Virus record (IMG/VR): IMGVR_UViG_3300040815_003858
Coordinates: 1 to 24,607 of that record
Origin: a virus
Length of the DNA stretch: 24,607 nucleotides
Reading direction: 5' to 3' (one strand)
Positions 1-7,270 of this stretch are shown here, piece after piece. Position 1 is the stretch's first letter, and every line of letters begins with the position of its first letter. Below the pieces are notes generated by a model. The model worked only from the letters and a program-made list of their open reading frames with translations. It searched no databases and was not told where the DNA came from. A program made the position numbers and the translations under genes.

Positions 1-961
1 GGGCGTCGCCGCCTCCGCCGAGGTTGATGTGAACGGCCGTGTGGCTGCGGCTCGCGGCAAGCTGATCGCCGGAGCGGGCGCTCATGGCGAAGAGGCTCGG
101 CATGACGCCGGTCTCGTGCGAAGTCGCGAGTTTCTCCATGACGGAGTCGCTCAGTGTCTTGCCGGAATCTTTCGTGATGTTGGCAGCACGGCGGACGCTG
201 TATTGCGTCGGCACGGTCTGGCCCTCAATCTGCTGGTTGTGACCGCTGACGGAGAGTCCGACGTAGCCGTGAATCTGCATCACGGTGTGCTCGGATGTTT
301 TCGTGGGCTCGCTGGAATCCGGAGCGAGGAACTGCTGGCGGGCTTCGCCGATCTCGAAGATCTCGCCGGAGCCGGCCGCGTTTCCAATGATGCCCTGGCA
401 CTGCATGGGGCCGAATGCGAAGGAGTAGACACTCGTGGCGGTGTTGGCCGTGGTGCCTCCGACGTTCAGAACGCTGCGCTCGAAGTCGTAGTCGTCGGGC
501 GCGTCGGTCATGGTGAAGGTGTTACCGGAGAGAAACGGCGTCATTTCCTTTGCCCCGGGGAATCCCTTGGCATCGTTGGACGTTCCTTTGATGATCTGGC
601 GCTCGACGTTGAGGATGTCAGCGAGGATCTTGGTCTCGGTCTGGATCTGGAACCAGTCGTGGCCTTCGTGGCTCTCGTTCCACTCACGCATGGTGATGTT
701 CTCGGCCTGGATGATTCCACCGATCAGCGAACACTGGAACTCGCGGAGCGCGAATCGTGCATTGCTGGACGTGAATCCCTCGTTGTAATCAACGAAGGCG
801 GAATCGGGCAGGCTGATGAGCGAGAGCGATTTGAAATTCTTGGTGGCCGACGTGCGGAAGTCGAACGCACTGAAAAGCGGCGCGCGTGTCTGCACGGAGT
901 AGAAGAGACTGGACGAAAGCGGTGCGCTGCGTCCCTGGGCGATTTCGAGTGCGGATGGCAT
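1..961 (-). CDS. Major capsid protein (partial, C-terminus beyond left edge)
   Basis: Translating the minus strand from the ATG at 961-959 gives 320 uninterrupted codons up to the window edge. The N-terminus reads MPSALEIAQGRSAPLSS. The gene directly follows the prohead protease, the usual capsid position in lambda/HK97-type head modules. The C-terminal part (QYSVRRAANITKDSGKTLSD, then an L/F-rich stretch ending SRSHTA) resembles the region of HK97-fold capsid proteins where an 'R-x-A/K-N-I' strand is followed by a helix and an RxxLxxSR-like segment. The protein would form the icosahedral shell. The gap to the protease is 37 nt and there is no clear Shine-Dalgarno sequence. No separate decoration-protein gene lies between protease and capsid. 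The capsid call rests on position and general resemblance; another abundant head protein is the alternative. Confidence 0.78.
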   Translation of the reverse strand, partial: MPSALEIAQGRSAPLSSSLFYSVQTRAPLFSAFDFRTSATKNFKSLSLISLPDSAFVDYNEGFTSSNARFALREFQCSLIGGIIQAENITMREWNESHEGHDWFQIQTETKILADILNVERQIIKGTSNDAKGFPGAKEMTPFLSGNTFTMTDAPDDYDFERSVLNVGGTTANTATSVYSFAFGPMQCQGIIGNAAGSGEIFEIGEARQQFLAPDSSEPTKTSEHTVMQIHGYVGLSVSGHNQQIEGQTVPTQYSVRRAANITKDSGKTLSDSVMEKLATSHETGVMPSLFAMSARSGDQLAASRSHTAVHINLGGGGDA

Positions 962-998
962 TTGTTACGGGGGCGGAGGTGGTGTTTGGAAAGGGGGC

Positions 999-2213
999 TT
1001 ACTTGGCGGGCTTGCTGAGCTGGTTGCGGAGGATGCTGCCCATGACGCCGCGGTAGTTTTCGGCGGTGACTTCGACGGGCTCGTCGCTGCCGTCGACGGT
1101 GTTGGCCGGGTTGGATGTCGGCGCGGAGTTCGGCCAGGCGTTCACGGGAACGTCGGCATTGCGAAGGTTGTTGATGTTCTCGATCGCGGCGGCCTGCTCA
1201 GTAATCTGGTTCTGCAGCGGCTCGACGGCGGATGCGACGGCGCTGGTGATGATGCTGGCGAGGTCGTTCGCGGGAGCGGGATCGGCAACGGGTGCAGCAG
1301 GTGCGACGGGCTCGGTAGGTGCGGCTTCAACAGCGGCGGCGGGTGCCTCGGGTGTTTCCTCCTCGACTGCTGCGGCAGGGGCTGCCTCGACGGGTGCGGT
1401 GCCAGGGGCTTCGGGTGCGACTTCGACTTCGTTGGTCGGTTCGGCGGCGGGTGCGTCAGGTGCGGCGGGAGTAGACATGTCAGAGATGGGCTCGGTGGCG
1501 GTAGTGTTGGTCACCGCGCTTTTGTCAAAGAGGGGGCGGAAAGGGGCGGGCACTTTGTCGAGGTCGACGCGGTTGCGAGGGGCTTCGCCGATGTGGTCAC
1601 GGATGCAGGCGGTGAGTGCTACTTCGTCGGTGACGTGGTCGGCGAGCCCGAGCTCGACGGCCTGTGTGCCGGTCAGCCATGTCTCCTCGTCCATCATGGT
1701 GAGGACTTCGTTGAGTGTGGCTCCGGCGTCGGCGCGGTTGCCGGTGGTCATCATCCGGGTCACGTATTGGTTGGCGACTGCGGTGTCCCATCCGCGCATC
1801 TTTTTGACCATGGATTCGAGGGTCCGGTAGTCGCCTTCCAGCATGATGCTGGTGTTGTGAATCATGATCTGGGCATTCGACGGAATGCGGATCTCGTCGG
1901 CTGCCATCAGAATCGTGGTGGCGGCTGATGCGGCGAGTCCGTCGACGGTGGCGGTGACTTTGGCAGGGTGCCTGACGAGGACGTCGTGAAAGGCGAGTGC
2001 GTCCCAGACGTAGCCACCGGCGGAGAAGATGTTCAGCTGGATCTCGTCGACGTCACCGGCTGCGCGGAGCTGGTTCTCGAGTTCGCGGAAGGTGCCGGCC
2101 GCATCGAATCCCCAGTCGTTGAGTTCGAGCGGGGCTCCGATCATTCCACGGATGTCGATCTCGACAGTGGAGTCGGAAAGGTTGGTCAGGCGATACCAGT
2201 TGGCGGCGGGCAT
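999..2213 (-). CDS. ClpP/S49-like prohead protease with scaffold-like C-terminus
   Basis: This 404-aa protein has two parts. Residues about 15-200 form a ClpP-fold serine protease: GGYVWDAL at 66-73 resembles the oxyanion-loop region, DGLAASAAT contains the probable nucleophile Ser96, IMIHNTS contains His119, and TWLTGTQAVELGLADHV is the typical end of the domain. Residues about 250-330 are an Ala/Pro/Glu/Val-rich low-complexity linker, followed by a predicted helical or coiled segment at about 335-370. In many siphophages the prohead protease carries or overlaps the scaffold (lambda C/Nu3), so the tail probably acts as an internal scaffold that is later cleaved. The start is supported by GAGG four bases upstream of the ATG. 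The gene lies between portal and capsid genes, as expected for head maturation. Confidence 0.92.
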   Translation of the reverse strand: MPAANWYRLTNLSDSTVEIDIRGMIGAPLELNDWGFDAAGTFRELENQLRAAGDVDEIQLNIFSAGGYVWDALAFHDVLVRHPAKVTATVDGLAASAATTILMAADEIRIPSNAQIMIHNTSIMLEGDYRTLESMVKKMRGWDTAVANQYVTRMMTTGNRADAGATLNEVLTMMDEETWLTGTQAVELGLADHVTDEVALTACIRDHIGEAPRNRVDLDKVPAPFRPLFDKSAVTNTTATEPISDMSTPAAPDAPAAEPTNEVEVAPEAPGTAPVEAAPAAAVEEETPEAPAAAVEAAPTEPVAPAAPVADPAPANDLASIITSAVASAVEPLQNQITEQAAAIENINNLRNADVPVNAWPNSAPTSNPANTVDGSDEPVEVTAENYRGVMGSILRNQLSKPAK

Positions 2214-2234
2214 GATGCCTCGCGCATGTCAATG

Positions 2235-2256
2235 GAGCGTCGCATGTGCGACGCTC
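2235..2256. repeat. 10-bp-arm palindrome between portal and protease genes
   Basis: The arm gagcgtcgca (2235-2244) is followed by a 2-base centre and its exact reverse complement tgcgacgctc (2247-2256). It fills half of the 42-nt gap between the portal stop codon and the protease start codon. In mRNA it would form a strong GC-rich hairpin, and no T-run follows, so it is not a typical terminator. Sixteen bases of it recur inside the primase gene at 17318-17333. It could be a REP-like element, an mRNA processing or stability hairpin, or a protein-binding site. Confidence 0.7.
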
Positions 2257-3854
2257 TAGGCTGCGTTTTCCTCCTGCATCTGGATGATGGACTGCGCAAT
2301 TTCATCGGGGTCGGTCGATCCAGAATCGGTGAGCTCGGCAGGGTTGAGCCCGAAGTAAAGCTCGAGCGGGACTCCTTTTTCCTGGCAGTATGCGATGTCT
2401 TCGGCGAGCTCGTCGATGATGCGGGTGCGCTGGGTGCGTCCGGCTTTTCCAGACATCTCGTGCCATTCGGATCGGGTCATGAGTCCGGCTTTTACGAGTG
2501 CCTCGAAGAGCTTGCCGTCGCGGCCTTTGTCGATCGTCATGGACGCGGGGCCCTGCCATGTAACTTTTTTCCAGTTGGCTCCGGGAGGTGGTGCCGGCAG
2601 AAGTCCGCGGTTCATGGAGTCGGAGATGATGCCCTCCCATACGGGTCGACAGAATCGGGTGACAAGCATCTCCCGAAGGTAGGCGAAAAACCAGTCGGCC
2701 TGCTGCAGAACAAGTCGGGCGTTGGGGCCGGACAGTCCGGAGAGTGCCCAGACAAACTGCGGCGGAACTCCGAAGCCGAGTGCGATATCATTGACCAGCC
2801 AATCGATGAATCCGGCGAAGGTGGTAGAGGGTCGTTCGTTTTTGAAGAACTGCATTTCTTCACCGGTCCCGAGGACGGGGATGCCGGCACCTCCGAAGAG
2901 GTTGGCATAGGTGCGGCTGACTTCTTTGGTGGTGGATGCTCCGTCGGCGTCTTCGGTGCTGATGGTGTCAGTCTCGGTGGACAGTAGATCTTCGATCCCG
3001 CCCGGGAGTTGGCCGTTGTGGGTCTTTATGCAGGCGGCGAAAAAGGAATTGAGTCGGGCGGCCTGCTTTTCCAGTGCTGTCAGGTCGAGAATGTCGAGCG
3101 CGGATTCGTCGCCATGATGGAGCCACGGCATGGGGCGGTTTTGATTGATGCGATCGAACCGGCCGATGTGCAGGAAGTCGGCACGGTCGAAGTCGGTATG
3201 GAGCAGCGCGCCGGTCTGACCGGGTTTCCGCTCGTGCATGATCCGGTATTTCAGCGGGCGGCCGCCTTTGTCGGATCGAAGGATGCCTTCTTTCCATTGG
3301 GCGCCTTCTGTTTTCTCGGCGCGATTCGGACCGAACTGACCACCGTTGGAGATGGCTTCGGTGTTGAATAGCTGGATCTGCGGGGTGCGGTCGTCTCCCC
3401 TCACCCGGGCTCCGCCGACGTCGCCGTCGCACATGACCTCGGGGAGGATGAGTTGCTGCATCTGGAAGAAGGACTGCTCCTCGCGGACGTCGAACTCGGG
3501 ACGGCTCGCCACCTCGAGGAATCGATCATCGGCGCGGCGGCTCCATTCCCGGTCGCCGGAGATGGAGGTGGGTTGGATACCTGCAGGGCCGAGTGCAAAG
3601 CGGGCGGAGTTCTCATAGACTCCGCGGACGAGTCCGAGTTTGGCGCGGAGTAGTCGCGAGTTTTTCACCATGTCGAGTCGCGAGGTCGGCGATGCCTCGC
3701 GGACGTCGCGCATGGTGAAGTCGGAGCCGCGTGTCCGCACTCCGGCGGTCGGAGTCGCGAAGACGTCGATCTCGTTCCTGGGTCGCGGACTGCGGCTGAC
3801 CAGTGATCCGATCAGCTTCGGGATGGCCTGGAATACGGAAATTTCTTTCGACAT
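2256..3854 (-). CDS. Portal protein, lambda family
   Basis: This 532-aa protein would form the dodecameric DNA-entry ring at the capsid vertex. The chosen start is MSKEISVFQAIPK at 3854, two bases after the upstream connector gene stops (TGATCATG). The open frame continues upstream to 3956, but that part overlaps the connector gene and is Arg-rich, with no portal-like character. Lambda-portal features include the central WLVNDIALGFGVPPQFVWA and GPNARLVLQQADWFFAYLRE stretch, where the family has a helix recognising a short gapped gp, followed by FCRPVWEGII. An early RGSDFTMRDVREASPT segment and VKNSRLLRAKLGLVRGVYEN are typical of the N-terminal wing. Neighbours are terminase, connector and protease, in canonical lambda order. 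Confidence 0.93.
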   Translation of the reverse strand: MSKEISVFQAIPKLIGSLVSRSPRPRNEIDVFATPTAGVRTRGSDFTMRDVREASPTSRLDMVKNSRLLRAKLGLVRGVYENSARFALGPAGIQPTSISGDREWSRRADDRFLEVASRPEFDVREEQSFFQMQQLILPEVMCDGDVGGARVRGDDRTPQIQLFNTEAISNGGQFGPNRAEKTEGAQWKEGILRSDKGGRPLKYRIMHERKPGQTGALLHTDFDRADFLHIGRFDRINQNRPMPWLHHGDESALDILDLTALEKQAARLNSFFAACIKTHNGQLPGGIEDLLSTETDTISTEDADGASTTKEVSRTYANLFGGAGIPVLGTGEEMQFFKNERPSTTFAGFIDWLVNDIALGFGVPPQFVWALSGLSGPNARLVLQQADWFFAYLREMLVTRFCRPVWEGIISDSMNRGLLPAPPPGANWKKVTWQGPASMTIDKGRDGKLFEALVKAGLMTRSEWHEMSGKAGRTQRTRIIDELAEDIAYCQEKGVPLELYFGLNPAELTDSGSTDPDEIAQSIIQMQEENAA

Positions 3855-3856
3855 GA

Positions 3857-4159
3857 TCAATAGGGAGCGCCGCGGAACTTGGCCTGGATCAATCCGACAC
3901 GGCCGGCGGAGACGTTGCCCTCGAGTCGCTCGATCGCAGCGCGGCAGGCTTTCCACCGGGACGTGGCCGGGATGGCTCGCATCGCGTTGTGGCTGGCACC
4001 GTCAAAGTTTGTGGTAGTGACAGACCAGTCTCCGCTTTTGACTTCTTCGCGAAGGGTGCTCCGGATTGCTTTAAGGTAGGTGATCTGGTCGGCGACGACT
4101 CCGGGGTGTTCTGCCTCGGCGTCCTCCAGATAGACATTGACCAGATCTTCGTGGTTCAT
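3857..4159 (-). CDS. Small head-tail connector candidate (gpW position)
   Basis: This 100-aa protein starts MNHEDLVNVYLEDAEAEHPG. Its ATG overlaps the large-terminase stop codon by four bases (ATGA, 4156-4159), and it ends two bases before the portal start, so the genes are translationally coupled. In lambda, a protein of similar small size (gpW) sits exactly between gpA and gpB and stabilises packaged DNA at the portal. The sequence is helical and acidic at the start, then basic (SRWKACRAAIERLEG). No strong motif is recognised; the call rests on position and size. A different head-completion protein is possible. Confidence 0.55.
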   Translation of the reverse strand: MNHEDLVNVYLEDAEAEHPGVVADQITYLKAIRSTLREEVKSGDWSVTTTNFDGASHNAMRAIPATSRWKACRAAIERLEGNVSAGRVGLIQAKFRGAPY

Positions 4160-6006
4160 GTCTCGATCGACCTGTCAATGGGTGCGTCGTCGCCCCTGAT
4201 CCGCCGGTTCGATATGATCCACGATCCGAGCTGGACGAGCTTGGCGACGTCTCCGTCGTGGTCGTTCCGGACTTTCTTCCATCGGGCCCGAACTCCGCGG
4301 TCAATTCTCTCCTGACCGGAATACCCCGCGATGTAGGCGGGGTCGACGTTCGATGGGAAAAAGAATCGTCGCTCCTGCCGGCGGCGGATCCGCAGATCGT
4401 AGAGCTCGTCCTTCGCGACTTTGTCCACGTAGGTGTAGAGCATCAGCCCGGGGTAGTTTTTGAGAACCGACTTCCCCCATTCTCCGGTCGTGGCGTCGGA
4501 TCCTTTCGACGGCCACCAGAATGATCCGGATCGCTGGCACATCTTATATACTTCGGAGGTGAAGTCGCCGGAATCGACGATGCCGAAACTCGGGCGGGCT
4601 TTGTTTTTCTCATGTCCCGCCCGGCAGTATTGCCATTTATGGCGAATTGCGAGGAGGTCGGGAATGCTGAGAACGGTGCCCCAGTCGATCATGTAGATGT
4701 TCTCGTCGATGTCGACGGCACCGACTCCCCAGTGGGTTTCTTTCTGCCCCGGGTCAGCGGCCGCGATGAGTCGTTTGATCTTCACGGGCGGGAGGAATCC
4801 GCGCATGTAGCTGAGATCGGCTTCGGCTTTGCATTTCCACAAGTCCTCGTCTTTCAGTTTCAGGTCGATGTCTTCCCACGGTTTCGCGAGTTCGTGGTTG
4901 AAGAACACCTGGAGCCCGGTTGTCAGGAGATCGCCGCGGTCGACGAATCCAATCGCGAGGTCGGCAAAGGTTCGCTTCGGTGAATAGAAGGAGGGAACAC
5001 GAACGGAGCACCGGGATGCGTCGGCTTTTTTGTTGTAGGACTCCGGCTCGAATGCGCGCATCATGGCGGGCTTGTCGGAGTCTACGATCTTGCATCCGTT
5101 GTGCGGGCACACGTAGTGCGCGGTCTCTCGAATCTTCGACTTGCTCCAGGTGCCGTCAGCGTTGCGGGCGTCGCCGTCCCAAATCACGGATCGATACTCG
5201 GCCGGCTTGCCTTCGTCGGATGTCTGCTCGAGCTCGCCAGGCGTGGCAATTTCGGAACCTTTGCGGCTCTCGAATTCAAATGGAAAATACTCTTTACAAT
5301 GAGGGCAGGGAACGAAGAAGTGGTCGAAGCTGCCGTCCTCGATATCTTTCCAGAAGATGTGATTGAAGGAGTTCGGCGTGGAACTTTTCCAAATGAATTC
5401 ATGCCCGAGGAAGTCTTTCGTCCGGTCCTCCGCCAGTCGGATCGGGTGCGCCTCGGGTGCGTCCGTCGAATGCTGGTGCTCGATCTTCGATGCCTCATCA
5501 ATGCAGACGATGCCCTGGGTGGATCCTGCCAGGTTGGTATCGGAGCCGGCACCCGTCACGAGTATGCGGTTAAATGCGAGATTCATTTCCAGCCCGCGGA
5601 ACTGGTGAGGGTCGGCGAGTTTCAAAGTCCGCAAGACCTCGTTACTATTAAAGAGGGGGTGCAGTCGGTTTTCTGAAATTTCGCGCTTCGCAAACGAGGC
5701 CGACATTCCGCCGACGATCATGATCGGGACTGGTGCGAAGTTGCAGCGATACGCACAGCCCACAGTCATCAGAGTCGTCTTCGCCATCTGCACCGCGACC
5801 GCGACATCACATCGACGGACTCCGGACTCCGGGTGGAACTTGTCGAGGATGTATCGGGCCCACGGTCTCGAATCGAGCGAGAACTTCCCCGGCGAGTTCG
5901 GCGACATCTTCTTCGGAATCACAAGATTAGATTCCGCCCACTCCGAAGGCATCGGGGCCGCGTCAAAATTGAAGTGCGGCAATACCAGATTCGCGAGTCG
6001 ACTCAT
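4156..6006 (-). CDS. Terminase large subunit, GpA family
   Basis: This 616-aa DNA-packaging motor combines an ATPase and a nuclease. The chosen start MSRLANLVLPHF at 6006 overlaps the small-terminase stop as ATGA; a 23-codon upstream extension would lie wholly within the preceding gene. Near residues 70-80 the P-loop position reads VQMAKTTLM, a deviant Walker A. The GpA family commonly lacks the classic GxxxxGKS. Walker B is GIVCIDEASK at 165-174. Two cysteine pairs, C234/C237 (CPHC) and C300/C305 (CPHNGC), suggest a zinc-binding insertion. The nuclease domain begins at AAADPGQKETHWGVGAVD (Asp418). Neighbours are the small terminase and connector, with 4-base overlaps on both sides. Confidence 0.94.
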   Translation of the reverse strand: MSRLANLVLPHFNFDAAPMPSEWAESNLVIPKKMSPNSPGKFSLDSRPWARYILDKFHPESGVRRCDVAVAVQMAKTTLMTVGCAYRCNFAPVPIMIVGGMSASFAKREISENRLHPLFNSNEVLRTLKLADPHQFRGLEMNLAFNRILVTGAGSDTNLAGSTQGIVCIDEASKIEHQHSTDAPEAHPIRLAEDRTKDFLGHEFIWKSSTPNSFNHIFWKDIEDGSFDHFFVPCPHCKEYFPFEFESRKGSEIATPGELEQTSDEGKPAEYRSVIWDGDARNADGTWSKSKIRETAHYVCPHNGCKIVDSDKPAMMRAFEPESYNKKADASRCSVRVPSFYSPKRTFADLAIGFVDRGDLLTTGLQVFFNHELAKPWEDIDLKLKDEDLWKCKAEADLSYMRGFLPPVKIKRLIAAADPGQKETHWGVGAVDIDENIYMIDWGTVLSIPDLLAIRHKWQYCRAGHEKNKARPSFGIVDSGDFTSEVYKMCQRSGSFWWPSKGSDATTGEWGKSVLKNYPGLMLYTYVDKVAKDELYDLRIRRRQERRFFFPSNVDPAYIAGYSGQERIDRGVRARWKKVRNDHDGDVAKLVQLGSWIISNRRIRGDDAPIDRSIET

Positions 6007-6665
6007 GCCGTCTGCAGTTCCTCGACTCCCTTGATCATTTCCTCGATCTGCGGTTGGAGCTTTTTCCGTTTCCACTCCGCGATCTGTGCGCGCGCGAATG
6101 CCTGATTGTCCGGATTCGCAATCGACGGCAGCTCGATATCCAGGTTGTTCAGCAACTCACCCAGCGGAGCAATGAACTGTTTCACAAACTCCTGGATCTC
6201 CGACGCACGAAACGTCAGCCGCTCTTTCAATTCCCACTCGGCCCGCTCCCGCTGCGCCCGGTCATGGTCGTCGCGCAGCTTCGGAAGATCCTTCACCCAC
6301 AATATCGCATGGTGCCGGGTCGATGGATCCGTCAGACACTCCTGCCAAGCCTTGAAGCACTGGTCATGCAGAATCCAGGCTCGCTTCTCTTTGATTTGGT
6401 TCGGACTGAGATCGTCATCCGGCACGTCATAAAACGAAGGAGGGCTCGCCGGCGCGAACGGAGAAAGATCTCCCATCGCCCTCGCCTCCACCGGAGCCAT
6501 CACTCCCTCCTTCTGCTTTCTCGCGACACCCTCCGCCGCCGTTTTCCCTATGAATTCCAGCCACCTGGGATCGTCGCTTTTCTCATGCCGCTGAGCCGTG
6601 CGAAGACTTACGCCAATCAGCTCGGCGTAGGTTTTTCTGAGGTCGGAATAGGCGTCCTTCGGCAC
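6003..6665 (-). CDS. Terminase small subunit (Nu1-like)
   Basis: This 220-aa protein is first in the late operon and immediately precedes the large terminase, overlapping it as ATGA. Its N-terminus YAELIGVSLRTAQRHEKSDD is a helix-turn-helix resembling the winged HTH used by Nu1/TerS to recognise pac/cos DNA. The middle (AQRERAEWELKERLTFRASE) is charged and helical, fitting an oligomerisation segment, and the C-terminus (LQPQIEEMIKGVEELQTA) fits a helix contacting the large subunit. The ATG at 6665 is preceded by no clear Shine-Dalgarno sequence. An inverted repeat begins at 6667, only two bases upstream of the start codon, so the gene is probably controlled through that site. Confidence 0.82.
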   Translation of the reverse strand: MPKDAYSDLRKTYAELIGVSLRTAQRHEKSDDPRWLEFIGKTAAEGVARKQKEGVMAPVEARAMGDLSPFAPASPPSFYDVPDDDLSPNQIKEKRAWILHDQCFKAWQECLTDPSTRHHAILWVKDLPKLRDDHDRAQRERAEWELKERLTFRASEIQEFVKQFIAPLGELLNNLDIELPSIANPDNQAFARAQIAEWKRKKLQPQIEEMIKGVEELQTA

Positions 6666-6666
6666 A

Positions 6667-6691
6667 TGTCGCTAAAACTGTCAATGCGACA
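6667..6691. promoter_or_regulatory. Operator-like inverted repeat 1 (TGTCGC-N13-GCGACA)
   Basis: TGTCGC (6667-6672) and its exact complement GCGACA (6686-6691) are separated by 13 bases and sit directly against the small-terminase start codon. The same half-sites with the same 13-base spacing recur at 6729-6753, exactly 62 bp away. A bound dimer here would block ribosome loading or transcription into the late operon. The binding protein is unknown. Confidence 0.55.
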
Positions 6692-6728
6692 CGGGTATTG
6701 CAAAAACGCCAACACGACCAGACTGCCT

Positions 6729-6753
6729 TGTCGCAATACAGAATCCAGCGACA
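6729..6753. promoter_or_regulatory. Operator-like inverted repeat 2 (TGTCGC-N13-GCGACA)
   Basis: TGTCGC (6729-6734), 13 unrelated bases, then GCGACA (6748-6753). Only the six-base half-sites match repeat 1 and the spacers differ, which is the pattern expected of a protein operator and not of a duplication. It overlaps the candidate late promoter described at 6733-6761. Confidence 0.55.
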
Positions 6754-6761
6754 TTGCACAA
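6733..6761 (-). promoter_or_regulatory. Candidate late promoter upstream of terminase
   Basis: On the minus strand, TTGTGC (6761-6756) and TATTGC (6738-6733) are 17 bp apart, a plausible sigma-70-like -35/-10 pair about 70 bp upstream of the small-terminase ATG. It is embedded in inverted repeat 2, so the bound regulator would compete with RNA polymerase. The match is moderate and was made by eye. Confidence 0.3.
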
Positions 6762-6803
6762 ATTCAACGCGAGATGCAAACATTGCTCCCAACAGACTGA
6801 ATC

Positions 6804-6816
6804 TAGGAGTCTCCTA
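6804..6816. repeat. 13-bp palindrome taggag-t-ctccta
   Basis: Perfect 6-bp arms around one base, in the AT-richer non-coding region upstream of the late operon. No neighbouring copy was seen. It may be a protein site, but it is short enough to occur by chance. Confidence 0.3.
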
Positions 6817-6993
6817 ATCACCCACCGTGGCCGACACATCACAGCGTGGCCTCCTCGTGGCTCAGCAGATCACACCGTAACCGCATTGTTTTGAGCTGCT
6901 TAGTTAAACCAACGCCATGCTAACCATGCAAACCACGAAAAAACAAAAAACGATTCACCCCATACAACCGCTCAATATATCAGGGAGCAAGAA

Positions 6994-7055
6994 AGGCGAA
7001 ATTTTGCGTGGTTTCCTGCTTAATCTGTGAATCAATCAGGCGAATCTAGGCGAAT
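6994..7055 (+). repeat. Left putative integrase arm sites (aggcgaa repeats)
   Basis: aggcgaat occurs at 7038-7045 and 7048-7055, exactly one helical turn (10 bp) apart. A third copy of the heptamer aggcgaa is at 6994-7000. They lie 50-110 bp from the tRNA-like core at 7105-7129. Similar (g/a)ggcgaa heptamers recur on the other side of the core at 7246 and 7256. Tandem short direct repeats on both sides of the core are typical of arm-type binding sites for tyrosine recombinases. The assignment is inferred. Confidence 0.45.
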
Positions 7056-7104
7056 ATCTCCCAGAAATAGTCTGCAGACCCTATACCGTCGTTAATATAT
7101 TACA

Positions 7105-7129
7105 GGTTCGAGTCCCGTACGGGTCGCCA
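7105..7129 (+). other. Putative attP core: 3' half of a tRNA gene
   Basis: The 25 bases run from GGTTCGAGTCCC (T-arm 3' half and loop) through the acceptor strand ACGGGTC to an encoded CCA end. No D-arm, anticodon arm or matching 5' acceptor (GACCCGT) is visible upstream, and the 5' side of the T-stem has one mismatch with its partner, so this is not a working tRNA. Phages that integrate into tRNA genes carry exactly such a 3' fragment as the attP core so that the host tRNA is restored. It lies 142 bp upstream of the integrase start. The amino-acid identity of the host tRNA cannot be read from this half. Confidence 0.7.
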
Positions 7130-7140
7130 TCTTCCAAACA

Positions 7141-7174
7141 GCCTGAAACCCTTATATTCCTTATGTTTCAAGGC
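7141..7174. repeat. Imperfect hairpin beside the attP core
   Basis: gcctgaaac (7141-7149) pairs with gtttcaaggc (7165-7174) with one bulged base, enclosing a 15-base AT-rich loop with two ccttat copies 9 bp apart. It could be an excisionase or bending-protein site within attP, or simply the former tRNA transcript terminator carried over. There is no T-run. Confidence 0.3.
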
Positions 7175-7212
7175 TTAGCGGCCACGCTGGAAAATTCCGG
7201 CTTGCTGCTTAG

Positions 7213-7262
7213 TGGTGGAATCTGGGGGAATTAGGGGTGGAAATAGGGCGAAACTGGGCGAA
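7213..7262 (+). repeat. Right putative arm sites: five degenerate tandem G-rich/GAA units
   Basis: Five units of 10-12 bp follow one another: gtggtggaatct, gggggaatta, ggggtggaaata, gggcgaaact, gggcgaagaa. The last two share gggcgaa exactly 10 bp apart (7246, 7256), echoing the left pair at 7038/7048. The array ends 8 bp before the integrase start codon, so integrase bound here could also repress its own translation or transcription. It is interpreted as the P' arm of the attachment site. Confidence 0.45.
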
Positions 7263-7270
7263 GAATTAGC

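Noticed and set aside
29-1018. A 329-codon plus-strand open frame at the left edge
   Set aside because: It is opposite the capsid gene and lacks any recognisable domain; the minus-strand frame has capsid-like sequence and the expected gene order.
3855-3956. Upstream extension of the portal frame to 3956
   Set aside because: It overlaps the connector gene and is Arg-rich; the MSKEISVF start two bases after the connector stop is better.
7020-7129. A complete tRNA gene
   Set aside because: Only the T-arm and 3' acceptor half are present; no D or anticodon arm or 5' acceptor partner was found upstream.
7213-7262. A short CRISPR-like or minisatellite array
   Set aside because: Units are 10-12 bp with no spacers; integrase arm sites fit better.
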